A stretch of 64,000 nt of DNA from Microbacterium sp. MYb66 (lineage in GTDB: Bacteria; Actinomycetota; Actinomycetes; Actinomycetales; Microbacteriaceae): NCBI RefSeq assembly GCF_002979435.1, contig NZ_PCOV01000011.1, positions 1 through 64,000 on the forward strand, in the 5' to 3' direction. Positions 8,729 to 16,997 of this stretch are shown here, one piece after another; the stretch's first letter is position 1; each line of letters begins with the position of its first letter. The position numbers were made by a program, and so were the translations under genes. The notes under the pieces were generated by a model. It had not been told where the DNA came from and ran no database searches. It was given only the letters and a program-made list of their open reading frames with translations.

Positions 8729-9691
8729 GTGGGCGCTCTCGAGCCTGGTGAAGGGTTCCGCAACTCGGCCCCCGAGTCCCTCGGCGGTGCCCAGGATCCT
8801 CCCGACGCGGGGCGCCGCTCCCAGCGCACCAGCCGCAGGCTTCCGCGCCGTGCTGCTCTCGGGCGCCGTTCCTTCACGGCCACGCTGCGTTCCCTCGAGG
8901 GGCTGGTCGATTCCGGTGCTCAGGTCTCGGTGCACGTCGTCGACCTCGACAACCACGTGCACGTGCTGGCCGGCGACGACCACGTCACGATGCCGGTCGC
9001 GGGTCTCGGCGTCGTCCCGCTGCTGATCGAGGTGGCTGCCGGTTTCCAGAGCGGGGCGCTCGATCCGTTCGAGATCATCGAACGGGACAGCGTCGAGGCC
9101 GTGGAGACCTCCGGCCTGTGGCGGCATCTGCACGCGCCGGCTCTGCCCTTGGAGGATCTCGCGGTGATGGCGGCGACCGCGGGCGATCCGATCGCGGTGA
9201 ACGCCCTGCTGCAGAAGGTCGGACACGACCGGGTGCGCGAGCGCATCGAGTCGTTGGGACTTCGGCGCACGGCGCTGCTCGACCGCTTCCGCGACCGCCG
9301 CGGACCGGACGACGCTCCTCAGGTCGCCGTGGGATCCGCTCGGGAGCTCGCAGGTCTCTTCTCGGCCCTGGTGAACTCGCAGGTCGTCGACGCCGCGGTC
9401 AGCGCGCAGGTGTCGGAGTGGCTGAGCCTGAACCAGGACCTGAGCCTGGTCGCGGCATCCACCGGGCTCGACCCGTTCTCGCACGATCACGACGCGCACG
9501 GTCTGCTGTTCGTGAACAAGACCGGCCGCGATCGTGGTGTCCGTGCCGAGGCGGGAGTGCTGGCCGGACCCCGTGCCGGTGTCGCCTACTCGCTCATCGT
9601 CTGCTTCGACGACCTCTCCATCACGCACCGGCTGCGTGCGCACGACGCCTTCCGGGTGCTCGGCGTCGAGCTCATGGAGTACACGCACTGA
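8729..9691 (+). CDS. Beta-lactamase-fold protein lacking catalytic residues
   Basis: A 320-residue protein that aligns by eye with the class A beta-lactamase-like family. The GALDPFEIIE region, the all-alpha core and NKTGRDRGVRAEAGVL (KTG triad on beta-3, about residue 270) are recognisable. The position of the nucleophile motif SxxK reads AGLGVVPLL, and the SDN-equivalent reads GDP, so both catalytic signatures are missing. This points to a non-enzymatic homologue, perhaps ligand-binding or a cell-wall sensor. About 45 basic, low-complexity residues precede the domain; no signal peptide is obvious. The start at GTG 8729 follows AAGGA (8717-8721). An alternative is that the true start lies further downstream. 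Confidence 0.6.
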   Translation: MGALEPGEGFRNSAPESLGGAQDPPDAGRRSQRTSRRLPRRAALGRRSFTATLRSLEGLVDSGAQVSVHVVDLDNHVHVLAGDDHVTMPVAGLGVVPLLIEVAAGFQSGALDPFEIIERDSVEAVETSGLWRHLHAPALPLEDLAVMAATAGDPIAVNALLQKVGHDRVRERIESLGLRRTALLDRFRDRRGPDDAPQVAVGSARELAGLFSALVNSQVVDAAVSAQVSEWLSLNQDLSLVAASTGLDPFSHDHDAHGLLFVNKTGRDRGVRAEAGVLAGPRAGVAYSLIVCFDDLSITHRLRAHDAFRVLGVELMEYTH

Positions 9692-9720
9692 GAGCGGTTC
9701 CGTGTCGTTAGCATCGGAGG

Positions 9721-10122
9721 ATGCCCCGACCTGACTGGACCCCGCACCGCCGCGACGACGGCGAGCTGCTCGGGTGGATCCATCCCGAGGGAGACGACTG
9801 GGTCGCCGTGGACGTGCTCGGGCGACCGGCATCCGTCCCGACCGAGTGGCTCGATGCCGAGACCGCGCTGGAGGAGCACGGCATCGCGTGGCTCGCCGAT
9901 CCGTGGATGCTCGAGGGGGAAGCGGACCGTCCGCTGCGGGTGCGCATCCTCGAGGTGACGCCGGACGAGGAGGGCGTGCCCGGTCGGATCGTCGTGAAGA
10001 TCGACGACTTCGGCGATATGACCCGTCCGGCGACTGCGCAGTTCACCCTCGCGTGGCCGATCCCGGACCGGCTTCGCCCGCCGCGAGACGGTGACCCGGA
10101 CCCGCGCACGATCTCCCGCTGA
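9721..10122 (+). CDS. Conserved hypothetical protein, 133 aa
   Basis: A small, acidic, soluble protein with no family I recognise. It opens with PDWTPHRRDDGELLGWIHPEG, suggesting a beta-rich fold, and ends in a Pro/Arg/Asp-rich tail. TAGCAT sits 6 nt before the ATG, with GGAGG directly abutting it, so initiation is probably leaderless. It is 29 bp downstream of the beta-lactamase-like gene on the same strand and convergent with the DHA2 exporter. No functional inference is justified beyond being real coding sequence with normal codon bias. Confidence 0.65.
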   Translation: MPRPDWTPHRRDDGELLGWIHPEGDDWVAVDVLGRPASVPTEWLDAETALEEHGIAWLADPWMLEGEADRPLRVRILEVTPDEEGVPGRIVVKIDDFGDMTRPATAQFTLAWPIPDRLRPPRDGDPDPRTISR

Positions 10123-10135
10123 CGGCGCGCGGACC

Positions 10136-11578
10136 TCAGCCGGGCAGCGACGGATGCTGCTCGGTGCTGCGCTGCTTCGGGATGAACAGCGACAGCACGA
10201 CGGCGACGATCCCGGCGGCGATCGCCAGCCAGAAGCAGACGTCGAAGGCTTCCCTCGTCGGCACGGCGACCCCGTCGACGTCGACGCTCATCGCGGCGAG
10301 GATGCCGCCCATCACCGCCGAGGCGCTGGAGGTGCCGACCGAGCGGAACAGGGCGTTCAGCCCGTTGGAGGCGCCGGTCTCGTTCGCCGGGACGGAGCGC
10401 ATGATGATCATCGGCATGGCGGCGAACGTGAATCCGATCCCGACGCCGATCAGGATGTTCGCGACGAAGATGTGCCACACCTCGCTCGACCAGAGCAGCA
10501 CGAAGACGTAGGCGAGCACGATCGCCGTGGCGCCGACGGTGAACAGCGGACGCGGACCGACCGTGCGCTCCAGCCAGCCGGACAGCGGCGAGATGACCAT
10601 CATCACCAGGCCCGCCGGCATGATCACCAGGGAGGCGCCGACCATGTCGAGACCGAAGCCGGAGCCGGAGCTCGCCGGCATCTCGAGAAGCTGCGGGAAG
10701 GTCACGTTCGAGGCGAACAGGGCGAAGCCCATGCCGATCGCGGCGATGTTCGTGAAGAGCACGGCGGGCCGGGCGGCGACTCGCAGGTCGAGGAGCGGGT
10801 CCTTCGTGCGCAGCTGGTACCAGCCCCACACCAGCAGCACCGCGACGCCGCCGATGATGCAGATGAGCGTGAGCGGAGCGGTCCAGCCCCACTCGGCACC
10901 GCGCGAGACGAAGAGCAGGATGCCGGTGAGGCCGACGGCGAGTCCGATGGCGCCGATCACGTCGAGGCGGCCGGGGGAGCGCAGCACGTCCTCGGGGATC
11001 ACGGCCAGCACGAGCAGCAGCCCGACGACGCCGAGTGCGGCCGCGAGCCAGAACAGCATGTGCCAGTCGGCGTTCTCGGCGAGGAGCGCGGCGACCGGCA
11101 TCCCGATCGCGCCGCCGACTCCCATGGTCGCGCTCATGAGGGCCACCGCGGTGCCGAGACGCTCGGTCGGCAGGACGTCGCGCATGATGGCGATGCCGAG
11201 CGGGACGACGCCGGTCACCGCGCCCTGCAGCGCGCGCCCGATGATGACGCCGACGATCGAGCCCGAGAGCGCGGCGATCAGCGATCCGATGACCAGGAGG
11301 ATCAGCAGCACGATCACGACGCGGCGTTTGCCGTACATGTCGCCCAGTCGGCCGGAGATCGGCGTGGCGACCGCGGCGACCAGCAGCGTGATCGTGACGA
11401 CCCAGGTGGTGTCCTCGCGCGACGCGTTCAGCAGCTGCGGCAGCTCGGCCTGCAGCGGCACGACGAGCGTGAACATGAACGACGAGCAGAGTCCGGCGAA
11501 GGCGAGGACCGCGACGATCGCCCACTTCGGCGGGGTACGGGAGAGACGCTTCCTCGCTCTGTCGTCGCTCGCACCCAC
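10136..11578 (-). CDS. MFS transporter, DHA2 family (drug:H+ antiporter, 14 helices)
   Basis: A 480-residue major facilitator with about 14 predicted helices. The loop GRLGDMYGKRR is the canonical MFS motif A, and GRALQGAVTGVVPLGIAIM carries the GP/G-rich antiporter motif C region of the EmrB/QacA (DHA2) subfamily. Expected to extrude drugs or metabolites with the proton gradient. The GTG at 11578 has TAGCCT exactly 6 nt upstream (minus strand), so probably leaderless. No linked TetR or MarR regulator is present, so specificity is unknown. Confidence 0.88.
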   Translation of the reverse strand: MGASDDRARKRLSRTPPKWAIVAVLAFAGLCSSFMFTLVVPLQAELPQLLNASREDTTWVVTITLLVAAVATPISGRLGDMYGKRRVVIVLLILLVIGSLIAALSGSIVGVIIGRALQGAVTGVVPLGIAIMRDVLPTERLGTAVALMSATMGVGGAIGMPVAALLAENADWHMLFWLAAALGVVGLLLVLAVIPEDVLRSPGRLDVIGAIGLAVGLTGILLFVSRGAEWGWTAPLTLICIIGGVAVLLVWGWYQLRTKDPLLDLRVAARPAVLFTNIAAIGMGFALFASNVTFPQLLEMPASSGSGFGLDMVGASLVIMPAGLVMMVISPLSGWLERTVGPRPLFTVGATAIVLAYVFVLLWSSEVWHIFVANILIGVGIGFTFAAMPMIIMRSVPANETGASNGLNALFRSVGTSSASAVMGGILAAMSVDVDGVAVPTREAFDVCFWLAIAAGIVAVVLSLFIPKQRSTEQHPSLPG

Positions 11579-11639
11579 CGGCTCAGGCTATCGGCGATCG
11601 GACGATGCGGGGCCGATCGGGCATGGCTAGCATGTGCAC

Positions 11640-12965
11640 ATGGTCACGAGCAGCGTCGCTCCGGACGATCCCGCCGCCGGTCGCGGCATCTCCCGGCGCA
11701 CCCAGTCCGACATCTATCGCGCCGGCATCAGCGGCACGAAGCCCGCGGTGCCGATCGACCCCGCAGCCCTGAAGGCGGCCGCTCGCAAGGCGCTGAGCGC
11801 CGAGGCATTCGCCTACATCGCCGGCGGTGCGGGTTCCGAGCGGACCATGACGGCCAACCGCCGGGCGTTCGATCGCTGGCAGGTGTGGCCGCGGCCGCTG
11901 CGCGATGTGGCCGAGCGCGACCTCGGCGTGGACTTCCTCGGGAAGAGGCGTCCCACTCCGCTGCTGCTCGCGCCCCTCGGGGTGATGGAGATGGCGCACG
12001 GCGATGCCGACCTCGCGGTGGCCCGCGCGGCGGCATCCGTCGGCGTTCCCTACACGCTGTCGAACCAGGCGTCGTTCGCGATGGAGCAGGTGGCGGATGC
12101 CGCGCCGCACGGCTCCCGGCTGTTCCAGCTCTACTGGTCGGCGTCGGACGACCTCAACCGCTCGCTGCTCGCCCGCGCCGAGGCATCCGGATGCGAGGCG
12201 ATCGTCATCACGCTCGACACGCACCTGCTCGGCTGGCGCACGCGAGACCTCGATCTCGCCTACCTGCCGTTCACCCGCGGGATGGGCATCGCGCAGTACA
12301 CGAGCGACCCGGTCTTCCAGCAACTGGTGAGGGAGCGCGCGGCTGCGCCGAAAGGCGAGGCGCCCGGGGTCAAGGTCACCCCGAAGGCGGTCGCCGCCGC
12401 CCTCACGATCGCCCGGAAGGGAGCGCCGCTCACCGGCGGCGGCTCCCTGCGCGACAACCTGCGCTCGCCGTTGCCCCGTGCCGCGGTCGAGACCTTCCTC
12501 GACGTGTTCTCCACCCCGGCGCTCACCTGGGGCGACCTGGCGAAGGCGCGGGAATGGACCACCCTGCCGATCATCCTGAAGGGGATCGTGCACCCCGACG
12601 ACGCGCAGGCCGCGCTGGATGCGGGGATGGACGGCATCTGGATCTCGAACCACGGCGGCCGTCAGATCGACCAGTCGGTGCCGACGCTCGACGTGCTGCC
12701 CGAGATCGCCGAGCGCGTCGCGGGGCGGGTGCCCATCGTCTTCGACTCCGGGGTGCGCGGCGGGGCGGATGCCGTGATCGCCCTCGCGCTCGGTGCGACC
12801 GTCGTCGCGCTCGGCAGGCCCTACGCCTACGGACTCGGCATCGCCGGGGAGGCAGGGGTGCGCGAGGTGGTACGGAACGTGCTCGCCGAACTCGACATCA
12901 CTCTCGGCCTCGCGGGGCTGACCGCCGTCTCCGCGCTGGATCGCGACGCGCTGCGGATGGTCTGA
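11640..12965 (+). CDS. FMN-dependent alpha-hydroxy-acid oxidase, lactate 2-monooxygenase-like
   Basis: A 441-residue flavoprotein that oxidises an L-2-hydroxy acid such as lactate. It has the FMN_dh TIM-barrel features: GGAGSERTM near the N-terminus, ILKGIVHPDDA (Lys contacting FMN), SNHGGRQID (catalytic His and substrate Arg) and FDSGVRGGADA with the flavin-phosphate site. The long insertion after LDTHLLGWRTRDLD resembles lactate 2-monooxygenase rather than the LldD dehydrogenase. That enzyme releases acetate and CO2, but a plain oxidase cannot be excluded. TAGCAT 6 nt before the ATG supports the start at 11640. Confidence 0.85.
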   Translation: MVTSSVAPDDPAAGRGISRRTQSDIYRAGISGTKPAVPIDPAALKAAARKALSAEAFAYIAGGAGSERTMTANRRAFDRWQVWPRPLRDVAERDLGVDFLGKRRPTPLLLAPLGVMEMAHGDADLAVARAAASVGVPYTLSNQASFAMEQVADAAPHGSRLFQLYWSASDDLNRSLLARAEASGCEAIVITLDTHLLGWRTRDLDLAYLPFTRGMGIAQYTSDPVFQQLVRERAAAPKGEAPGVKVTPKAVAAALTIARKGAPLTGGGSLRDNLRSPLPRAAVETFLDVFSTPALTWGDLAKAREWTTLPIILKGIVHPDDAQAALDAGMDGIWISNHGGRQIDQSVPTLDVLPEIAERVAGRVPIVFDSGVRGGADAVIALALGATVVALGRPYAYGLGIAGEAGVREVVRNVLAELDITLGLAGLTAVSALDRDALRMV

Positions 12966-13014
12966 TCGCGGTTCCGAATTCCTCGAACGGGCCGAGGAGG
13001 GGCAGACTGGTCCC

Positions 13015-13704
13015 GTGCGAACCATCCGCGATCTCGACACCGTTGAACTCATCCTCGACGCGCAGGGCCTGCTCGACTCCATCCGGGGTCCGCAGCGCGT
13101 GGTGGATGCCGGCACCCTGCGCGCCCTGCAGCAGTCGGGCAACTACGTCGTCGGCTTCTTCGACGGCGAGGGCGACGAGGAGCGCATGGTCGGCGCCTCC
13201 ATCGCCTTCTTCGGCGAACCCGCCCGGCGTGCGATGCACTCGCACATCACCGCGCTGCTGCCCGAGTACCGCGGGCGCGGCTGGGGCCGCGAGCTCAAGG
13301 AGCACCAGCGCCAGTGGGCGTTCTCGCGCGACGTCGGCCGCATCACGTGGGTGTTCGATCCGCTCGTGGCCCGTAACGCGCACTTCTTCTTCTCGGTTCT
13401 CGGTGCCAGGGCGACCGGCTACTCGGTGAACCGCTACGGCATCTTCGGCGGCGGCGACGCGGGCGACGAGAGCGACCGGCTCGACGTCGAGTGGGCGCTC
13501 GCCGACATCGCGAAGCCCCCGGCCGACGACGCGGTCGTGGAGACCCTGGAGATCCCGGCCGACATCGAGGCGCTGCGCGTCTCCGACCCGGAGGCCGCCC
13601 ATGAATGGCGACTCCGGCTGCGGGCGCAGATGGAGGGCCTGCTCGGCAGCGGTCTGACCATCGCCGGCTACGACAACGCGCGCGGCTACCTCTTCACCGC
13701 GTGA
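13015..13704 (+). CDS. GNAT-superfamily acetyltransferase (COG3375-like)
   Basis: A 229-residue protein with a GNAT core: the acetyl-CoA pyrophosphate loop is PEYRGRGWGRELK (about residues 82-94), followed by VFDPLVARNAHFFFSVLGA, which matches the predicted acetyltransferases of COG3375. The C-terminal 80 residues are variable and acidic. GTG at 13015 has CAGACT 6 nt upstream, giving a leaderless start. It is 49 bp after the lactate oxidase on the same strand; no functional link is apparent. The acceptor substrate is unknown. Confidence 0.75.
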   Translation: MRTIRDLDTVELILDAQGLLDSIRGPQRVVDAGTLRALQQSGNYVVGFFDGEGDEERMVGASIAFFGEPARRAMHSHITALLPEYRGRGWGRELKEHQRQWAFSRDVGRITWVFDPLVARNAHFFFSVLGARATGYSVNRYGIFGGGDAGDESDRLDVEWALADIAKPPADDAVVETLEIPADIEALRVSDPEAAHEWRLRLRAQMEGLLGSGLTIAGYDNARGYLFTA

Positions 13705-13723
13705 GAAAACGGCGCGGGGGTGC

Positions 13724-15193
13724 TCAGCGCACCCCGCGCATGAGCTTCAGCACGGGCTTGACGCTCAGCAGCAGTCCGATGCCGACGACGATGGCGATCC
13801 CACCGAGGATCGAGAAGAAGGGCACCTCGTCGGTCGGGTCGTAGAACCGCACGAGCTCACCCGAGATCGCGGTGCCGAGCGCGATCGACAGGAAGAACAG
13901 CGCGACCATCTGGGTGCGGAAGACGGTCGGCGCGAGCTTGGTGGCAGCCGACAGGCCGACCGGTGAGATGAGCAGCTCCGCCACCGTGAACACGAAGAGG
14001 ATCCCGACGATCGCGAGCAGCGGCGTGGAGTTCTTCCCGCCGCCGGCGAACGGGAGGAAGAGCAGGAACGCCGATCCCATGATGATCGCCGCGAGCGCGA
14101 ACTTCACCGGTGTCGAGGGCTGCCGCGTTCCGAGCTTGGTCCAGATCGCGGCGAAGACACCGGACAGGATGATGATGAAGACCGGGTTGATCGACTGCAC
14201 CCACGACACCGGCATCTCCCAGCCGAACAGGTTCCGGTCCAGGCGCTGGTCGGAGTAGATCGTCAGCACCGTGAACTGCTGCTGATACAGCGACCAGAAC
14301 GCGACGCTGGTGATGAAGAGCGGCAGGAAGGCCCACACCCGGGAGCGTTCGGTGGCGTCGATGCGGCGGCTGCCGAGGATCACCGAGAAATAGGCGACCG
14401 CGGCGACGATCGTGACGCCGATCACCAGGGCGGCCAGGTTGTCGGGCCTGATCACGCCGGTGAGCACCAGGACGGCGATGAGCGCGATCGCGCCGCCGGC
14501 GATGAGCCCGACCAGCAGATAGCGGGACTGGGGAAGCGGGTTCGGGACCTCCCGCGCCGAGGCGGGCAGCGCTTTGCGGCCGAACGAGTACTGGATGAGT
14601 CCCAGCGTCATCCCGATGGCCGCGAGGCCGAAGCCGTAGTGGAAGCCGAGCGAGGACTGCAGGATGCCGGTGAGGATCGGCCCCAGGAACGCGCCGAGGT
14701 TGATGCCGAGGTAGAAGAGCGAGAAGCCGGCGTCCCGGCGCGGGTCGTCGGCGCTGTAGAGGCTGCCGACGACTGATGTGGCGTTCGCCTTGAGACCGCC
14801 GGACCCCAGTGCCACGAGCACGAGGCCGACGCCGACGCCGACCGCGCCGGGGAGCAGGGCGAGGGCGAGGTGTCCCGCCACGATCACCATCGCGCTGACG
14901 AACAGCACGCGCTCCGCGCCGAACAGGCGGTCGGCGAGCCAGGCCCCGAGAATCGTGGACAGGTAGACCGACCCTCCGTACGCGCCCACGATGCCGCCCG
15001 CGACGGCCTTGGGGATGCCGAGGCCGCCCTCGGTCACCTCGAAGTACAGATAGATGAGCAGGATGCCCTGCATGCCGTAGAAGCTGAAGCGCTCCCACAT
15101 CTCCACGCCGAAGATGTGCACGAGAGCCCAGGGTTGTCCGAAGAAGCGGGTGTCTTCGTTGCGAGTCCGCCGGGTGCGCGCAGGAGTGCTCAT
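13724..15193 (-). CDS. POT/PTR-family proton-dependent oligopeptide transporter
   Basis: A 489-residue MFS-type peptide importer. The family signatures are present: EMWERFSFYGMQGILLIYL in helix 1 (the ExxERFxYYG-type motif), GSGGLKANATSVVG, and FSLFYLGINLGAFLGP matching the PTR2 signature. Expected to import di- and tripeptides with protons. TACGGT lies 6 nt upstream of the ATG at 15193 (minus strand), so the mRNA is probably leaderless. Convergent with the GNAT gene and divergent from glyS. Confidence 0.92.
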   Translation of the reverse strand: MSTPARTRRTRNEDTRFFGQPWALVHIFGVEMWERFSFYGMQGILLIYLYFEVTEGGLGIPKAVAGGIVGAYGGSVYLSTILGAWLADRLFGAERVLFVSAMVIVAGHLALALLPGAVGVGVGLVLVALGSGGLKANATSVVGSLYSADDPRRDAGFSLFYLGINLGAFLGPILTGILQSSLGFHYGFGLAAIGMTLGLIQYSFGRKALPASAREVPNPLPQSRYLLVGLIAGGAIALIAVLVLTGVIRPDNLAALVIGVTIVAAVAYFSVILGSRRIDATERSRVWAFLPLFITSVAFWSLYQQQFTVLTIYSDQRLDRNLFGWEMPVSWVQSINPVFIIILSGVFAAIWTKLGTRQPSTPVKFALAAIIMGSAFLLFLPFAGGGKNSTPLLAIVGILFVFTVAELLISPVGLSAATKLAPTVFRTQMVALFFLSIALGTAISGELVRFYDPTDEVPFFSILGGIAIVVGIGLLLSVKPVLKLMRGVR

Positions 15194-15249
15194 GCCAGGA
15201 CCGTACTCCGCGGCGGGCTCAGGGGCCAGGCCGCGCGCGGGACGACGGA

Positions 15250-15275
15250 TAGAATGAGGTGCCCGTGTTCACGGG
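15250..15275 (+). promoter_or_regulatory. glyS promoter -10 and short palindromic leader
   Basis: TAGAAT (15250-15255) is a good -10 element. It is followed by a perfect palindrome, CCCGTG-TT-CACGGG (15262-15275), in the roughly 45-nt leader, and by TTGGAG before the ATG. The leader is too short for a T-box; the palindrome could be a small mRNA hairpin or an operator. Confidence 0.4.
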
Positions 15276-15305
15276 TTCCTCCCGCATCCGACCATTGGAG
15301 CCACC

Positions 15306-16691
15306 ATGGCCGAACAGTCCCGCCTCGACAAGGTCATCGCCCTCGCCCGCCACCGCGGGTTCGTGTTCCAAGCGGGTGAGATCTACGGCGGTTCTCGGTC
15401 GGCCTGGGACTACGGGCCCCTCGGTACGGAGCTCAAGGAGAACATCCGCCGGCAGTGGTGGCAGACGTTCGTGCGCGGCCGTGGCGACATGGTCGGCCTC
15501 GACTCCAGCATCATCCTTCCCAAGCGCGTGTGGGAGGCCTCGGGTCACGTCGCCACCTTCACCGACCCGCTGGTCGAGTGCCTGCAGTGCCACAAGCGCT
15601 TCCGTGCCGACAACCTCATCGAGGACTTCGAGGCGCGCAAGGGCCGCAAGGCCGAGAACGGCCTCGCCGACATCCCCTGCCCCAACTGCGGCACCAAGGG
15701 CCAGTACACCGAGCCGAAGGCCTTCTCCGGTCTGGTCAAGACCTACCTCGGCGTCGTGGACGACGAGTCGGGCCTCTACTTCCTCCGCCCCGAGACGGCG
15801 CAGGGCATCTTCGTGAACTTCTCGAACGTGCTCACCGCGAGCCGCAAGAAGCCGCCGTTCGGCATCGGCCAGGTCGGCAAGGCGTTCCGCAACGAGATCA
15901 CGCCCGGCAACTTCATCTTCCGCACCCGCGAGTTCGAGCAGATGGAGATCGAGTTCTTCACGCCGCCGGCGGAGGCGCAGGAGTGGTTCGAGCACTGGGT
16001 CGAGGCCTGCTGGAACTGGTTCATCGATCTCGGCATCGACCCGGAGAACATGCGTCAGTTCGACGTGCCGGAAGACGACCGCGCGCACTACTCGGCCGGC
16101 ACGATCGACGTCGAGTACAAGTTCGGCTTCGCGGGCAAGGAGTGGGGCGAGCTGATGGGCGTCGCCAACCGCACCGACTACGACCTCTCCAGCCACAGCG
16201 AGGCGTCCGGCCAGAGCCTGACGTACTTCGACCAGGCCACGGGCGAGCGGTACACCCCGTACGTGATCGAGCCCTCGTTCGGTCTCACCCGTGCCATGAT
16301 GGCGTTCCTCGTCGACGCCTACCGCGAGGAAGAGGTTCCGAACGCCAAGGGCGGCACCGACGTGCGCACGGTGCTCAAGCTCGACCCGCGCCTCGCCCCG
16401 GTCAAGGCCGCGGTGCTGCCGCTGAGTCGCAACGAGAAGCTGTCGCCGCTCGCGCGCGAGGTCGCAGACACGCTCCGCAGCTCCTGGGCCGTCGACTTCG
16501 ACGACGCGGGTGCGATCGGTCGCCGCTACCGCCGCCAGGACGAGATCGGCACCCCCTTCTGCGTCACGGTCGACTTCGACTCGCTCGACGACCGTGCCGT
16601 CACGGTGCGCGACCGCGACACCATGGCGCAGGAGCGCGTCTCGATCGACGGCCTGCACGCCTACCTCGCGGAGCGCCTGCGCGGCGCCTGA
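15306..16691 (+). CDS. glyS: Glycine--tRNA ligase (class II, dimeric type)
   Basis: A 461-residue glycyl-tRNA synthetase that charges tRNA-Gly in the cytoplasm. Class II motifs are seen: the [12 protein letters not shown] segment (about residue 160), motif 2 in [19 protein letters not shown] and motif 3 in [16 protein letters not shown]-x2-C...C-x2-C zinc-ribbon-like pattern (CLQCHKRF and CPNCGTKG) is inserted early, as in other bacterial alpha2 GlyRS. The anticodon-binding domain occupies the last 110 residues. The start has GGAG 7 nt upstream. Expression appears to come from the promoter at 15250. Confidence 0.97.
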   Translation: MAEQSRLDKVIALARHRGFVFQAGEIYGGSRSAWDYGPLGTELKENIRRQWWQTFVRGRGDMVGLDSSIILPKRVWEASGHVATFTDPLVECLQCHKRFRADNLIEDFEARKGRKAENGLADIPCPNCGTKGQYTEPKAFSGLVKTYLGVVDDESGLYFLRPETAQGIFVNFSNVLTASRKKPPFGIGQVGKAFRNEITPGNFIFRTREFEQMEIEFFTPPAEAQEWFEHWVEACWNWFIDLGIDPENMRQFDVPEDDRAHYSAGTIDVEYKFGFAGKEWGELMGVANRTDYDLSSHSEASGQSLTYFDQATGERYTPYVIEPSFGLTRAMMAFLVDAYREEEVPNAKGGTDVRTVLKLDPRLAPVKAAVLPLSRNEKLSPLAREVADTLRSSWAVDFDDAGAIGRRYRRQDEIGTPFCVTVDFDSLDDRAVTVRDRDTMAQERVSIDGLHAYLAERLRGA

Positions 16692-16997
16692 GCACGCGGC
16701 ATCCGGCCCCCGTCGGCCTCAGCTATGGCAACGGGTTCACGAGCGGAAACTGCCGGAGAACGCTGCCGAGGGTGAGTGATTCGTGTGTCGGACGCGGCCG
16801 CTGGGACGTGCGGACTGCATCGAGAGGTCGTCCCGTTAGATTGATCGCTATCCAGTCCGCGGGTGGACACCAATCAGGTTGGCGGCGACCCACGCTCAGT
16901 CGCTTGAACGGGTGGCGACACAGCGGCCCGGCCTTGCGGCTTTCACGAAAGCCGTCGTACGCTTTCGCGACCGCGACCCGCATGACAGAATCCGTGC
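16692..16997. other. Intergenic region between glyS and the NACHT gene
   Basis: No convincing gene is seen in these 306 bp. Composition is still GC-rich, with the drop in GC starting only near the NACHT start. The end carries CAGAAT (16986-16991), a -10-like element 6 nt before the NACHT ATG. No tRNA, integrase remnant or duplicated end marking an attachment site could be identified. Confidence 0.5.

Noticed and set aside
10091..13429. A 1,112-codon open frame antisense to the DHA2 exporter and out of frame with later genes
   Set aside because: It is Arg/Asp/His-rich, overlaps several clearly coding genes, and is a by-product of high GC.
15206..15305. Possible T-box before glyS
   Set aside because: The leader from the -10 to the ATG is about 45 nt, far too short, and has no T-box sequence.
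16723..16983. An 86-codon minus-strand frame before the NACHT gene, as a possible antitoxin or partner
   Set aside because: It has no ribosome site, no recognisable domain and composition unlike its neighbours' coding pattern.
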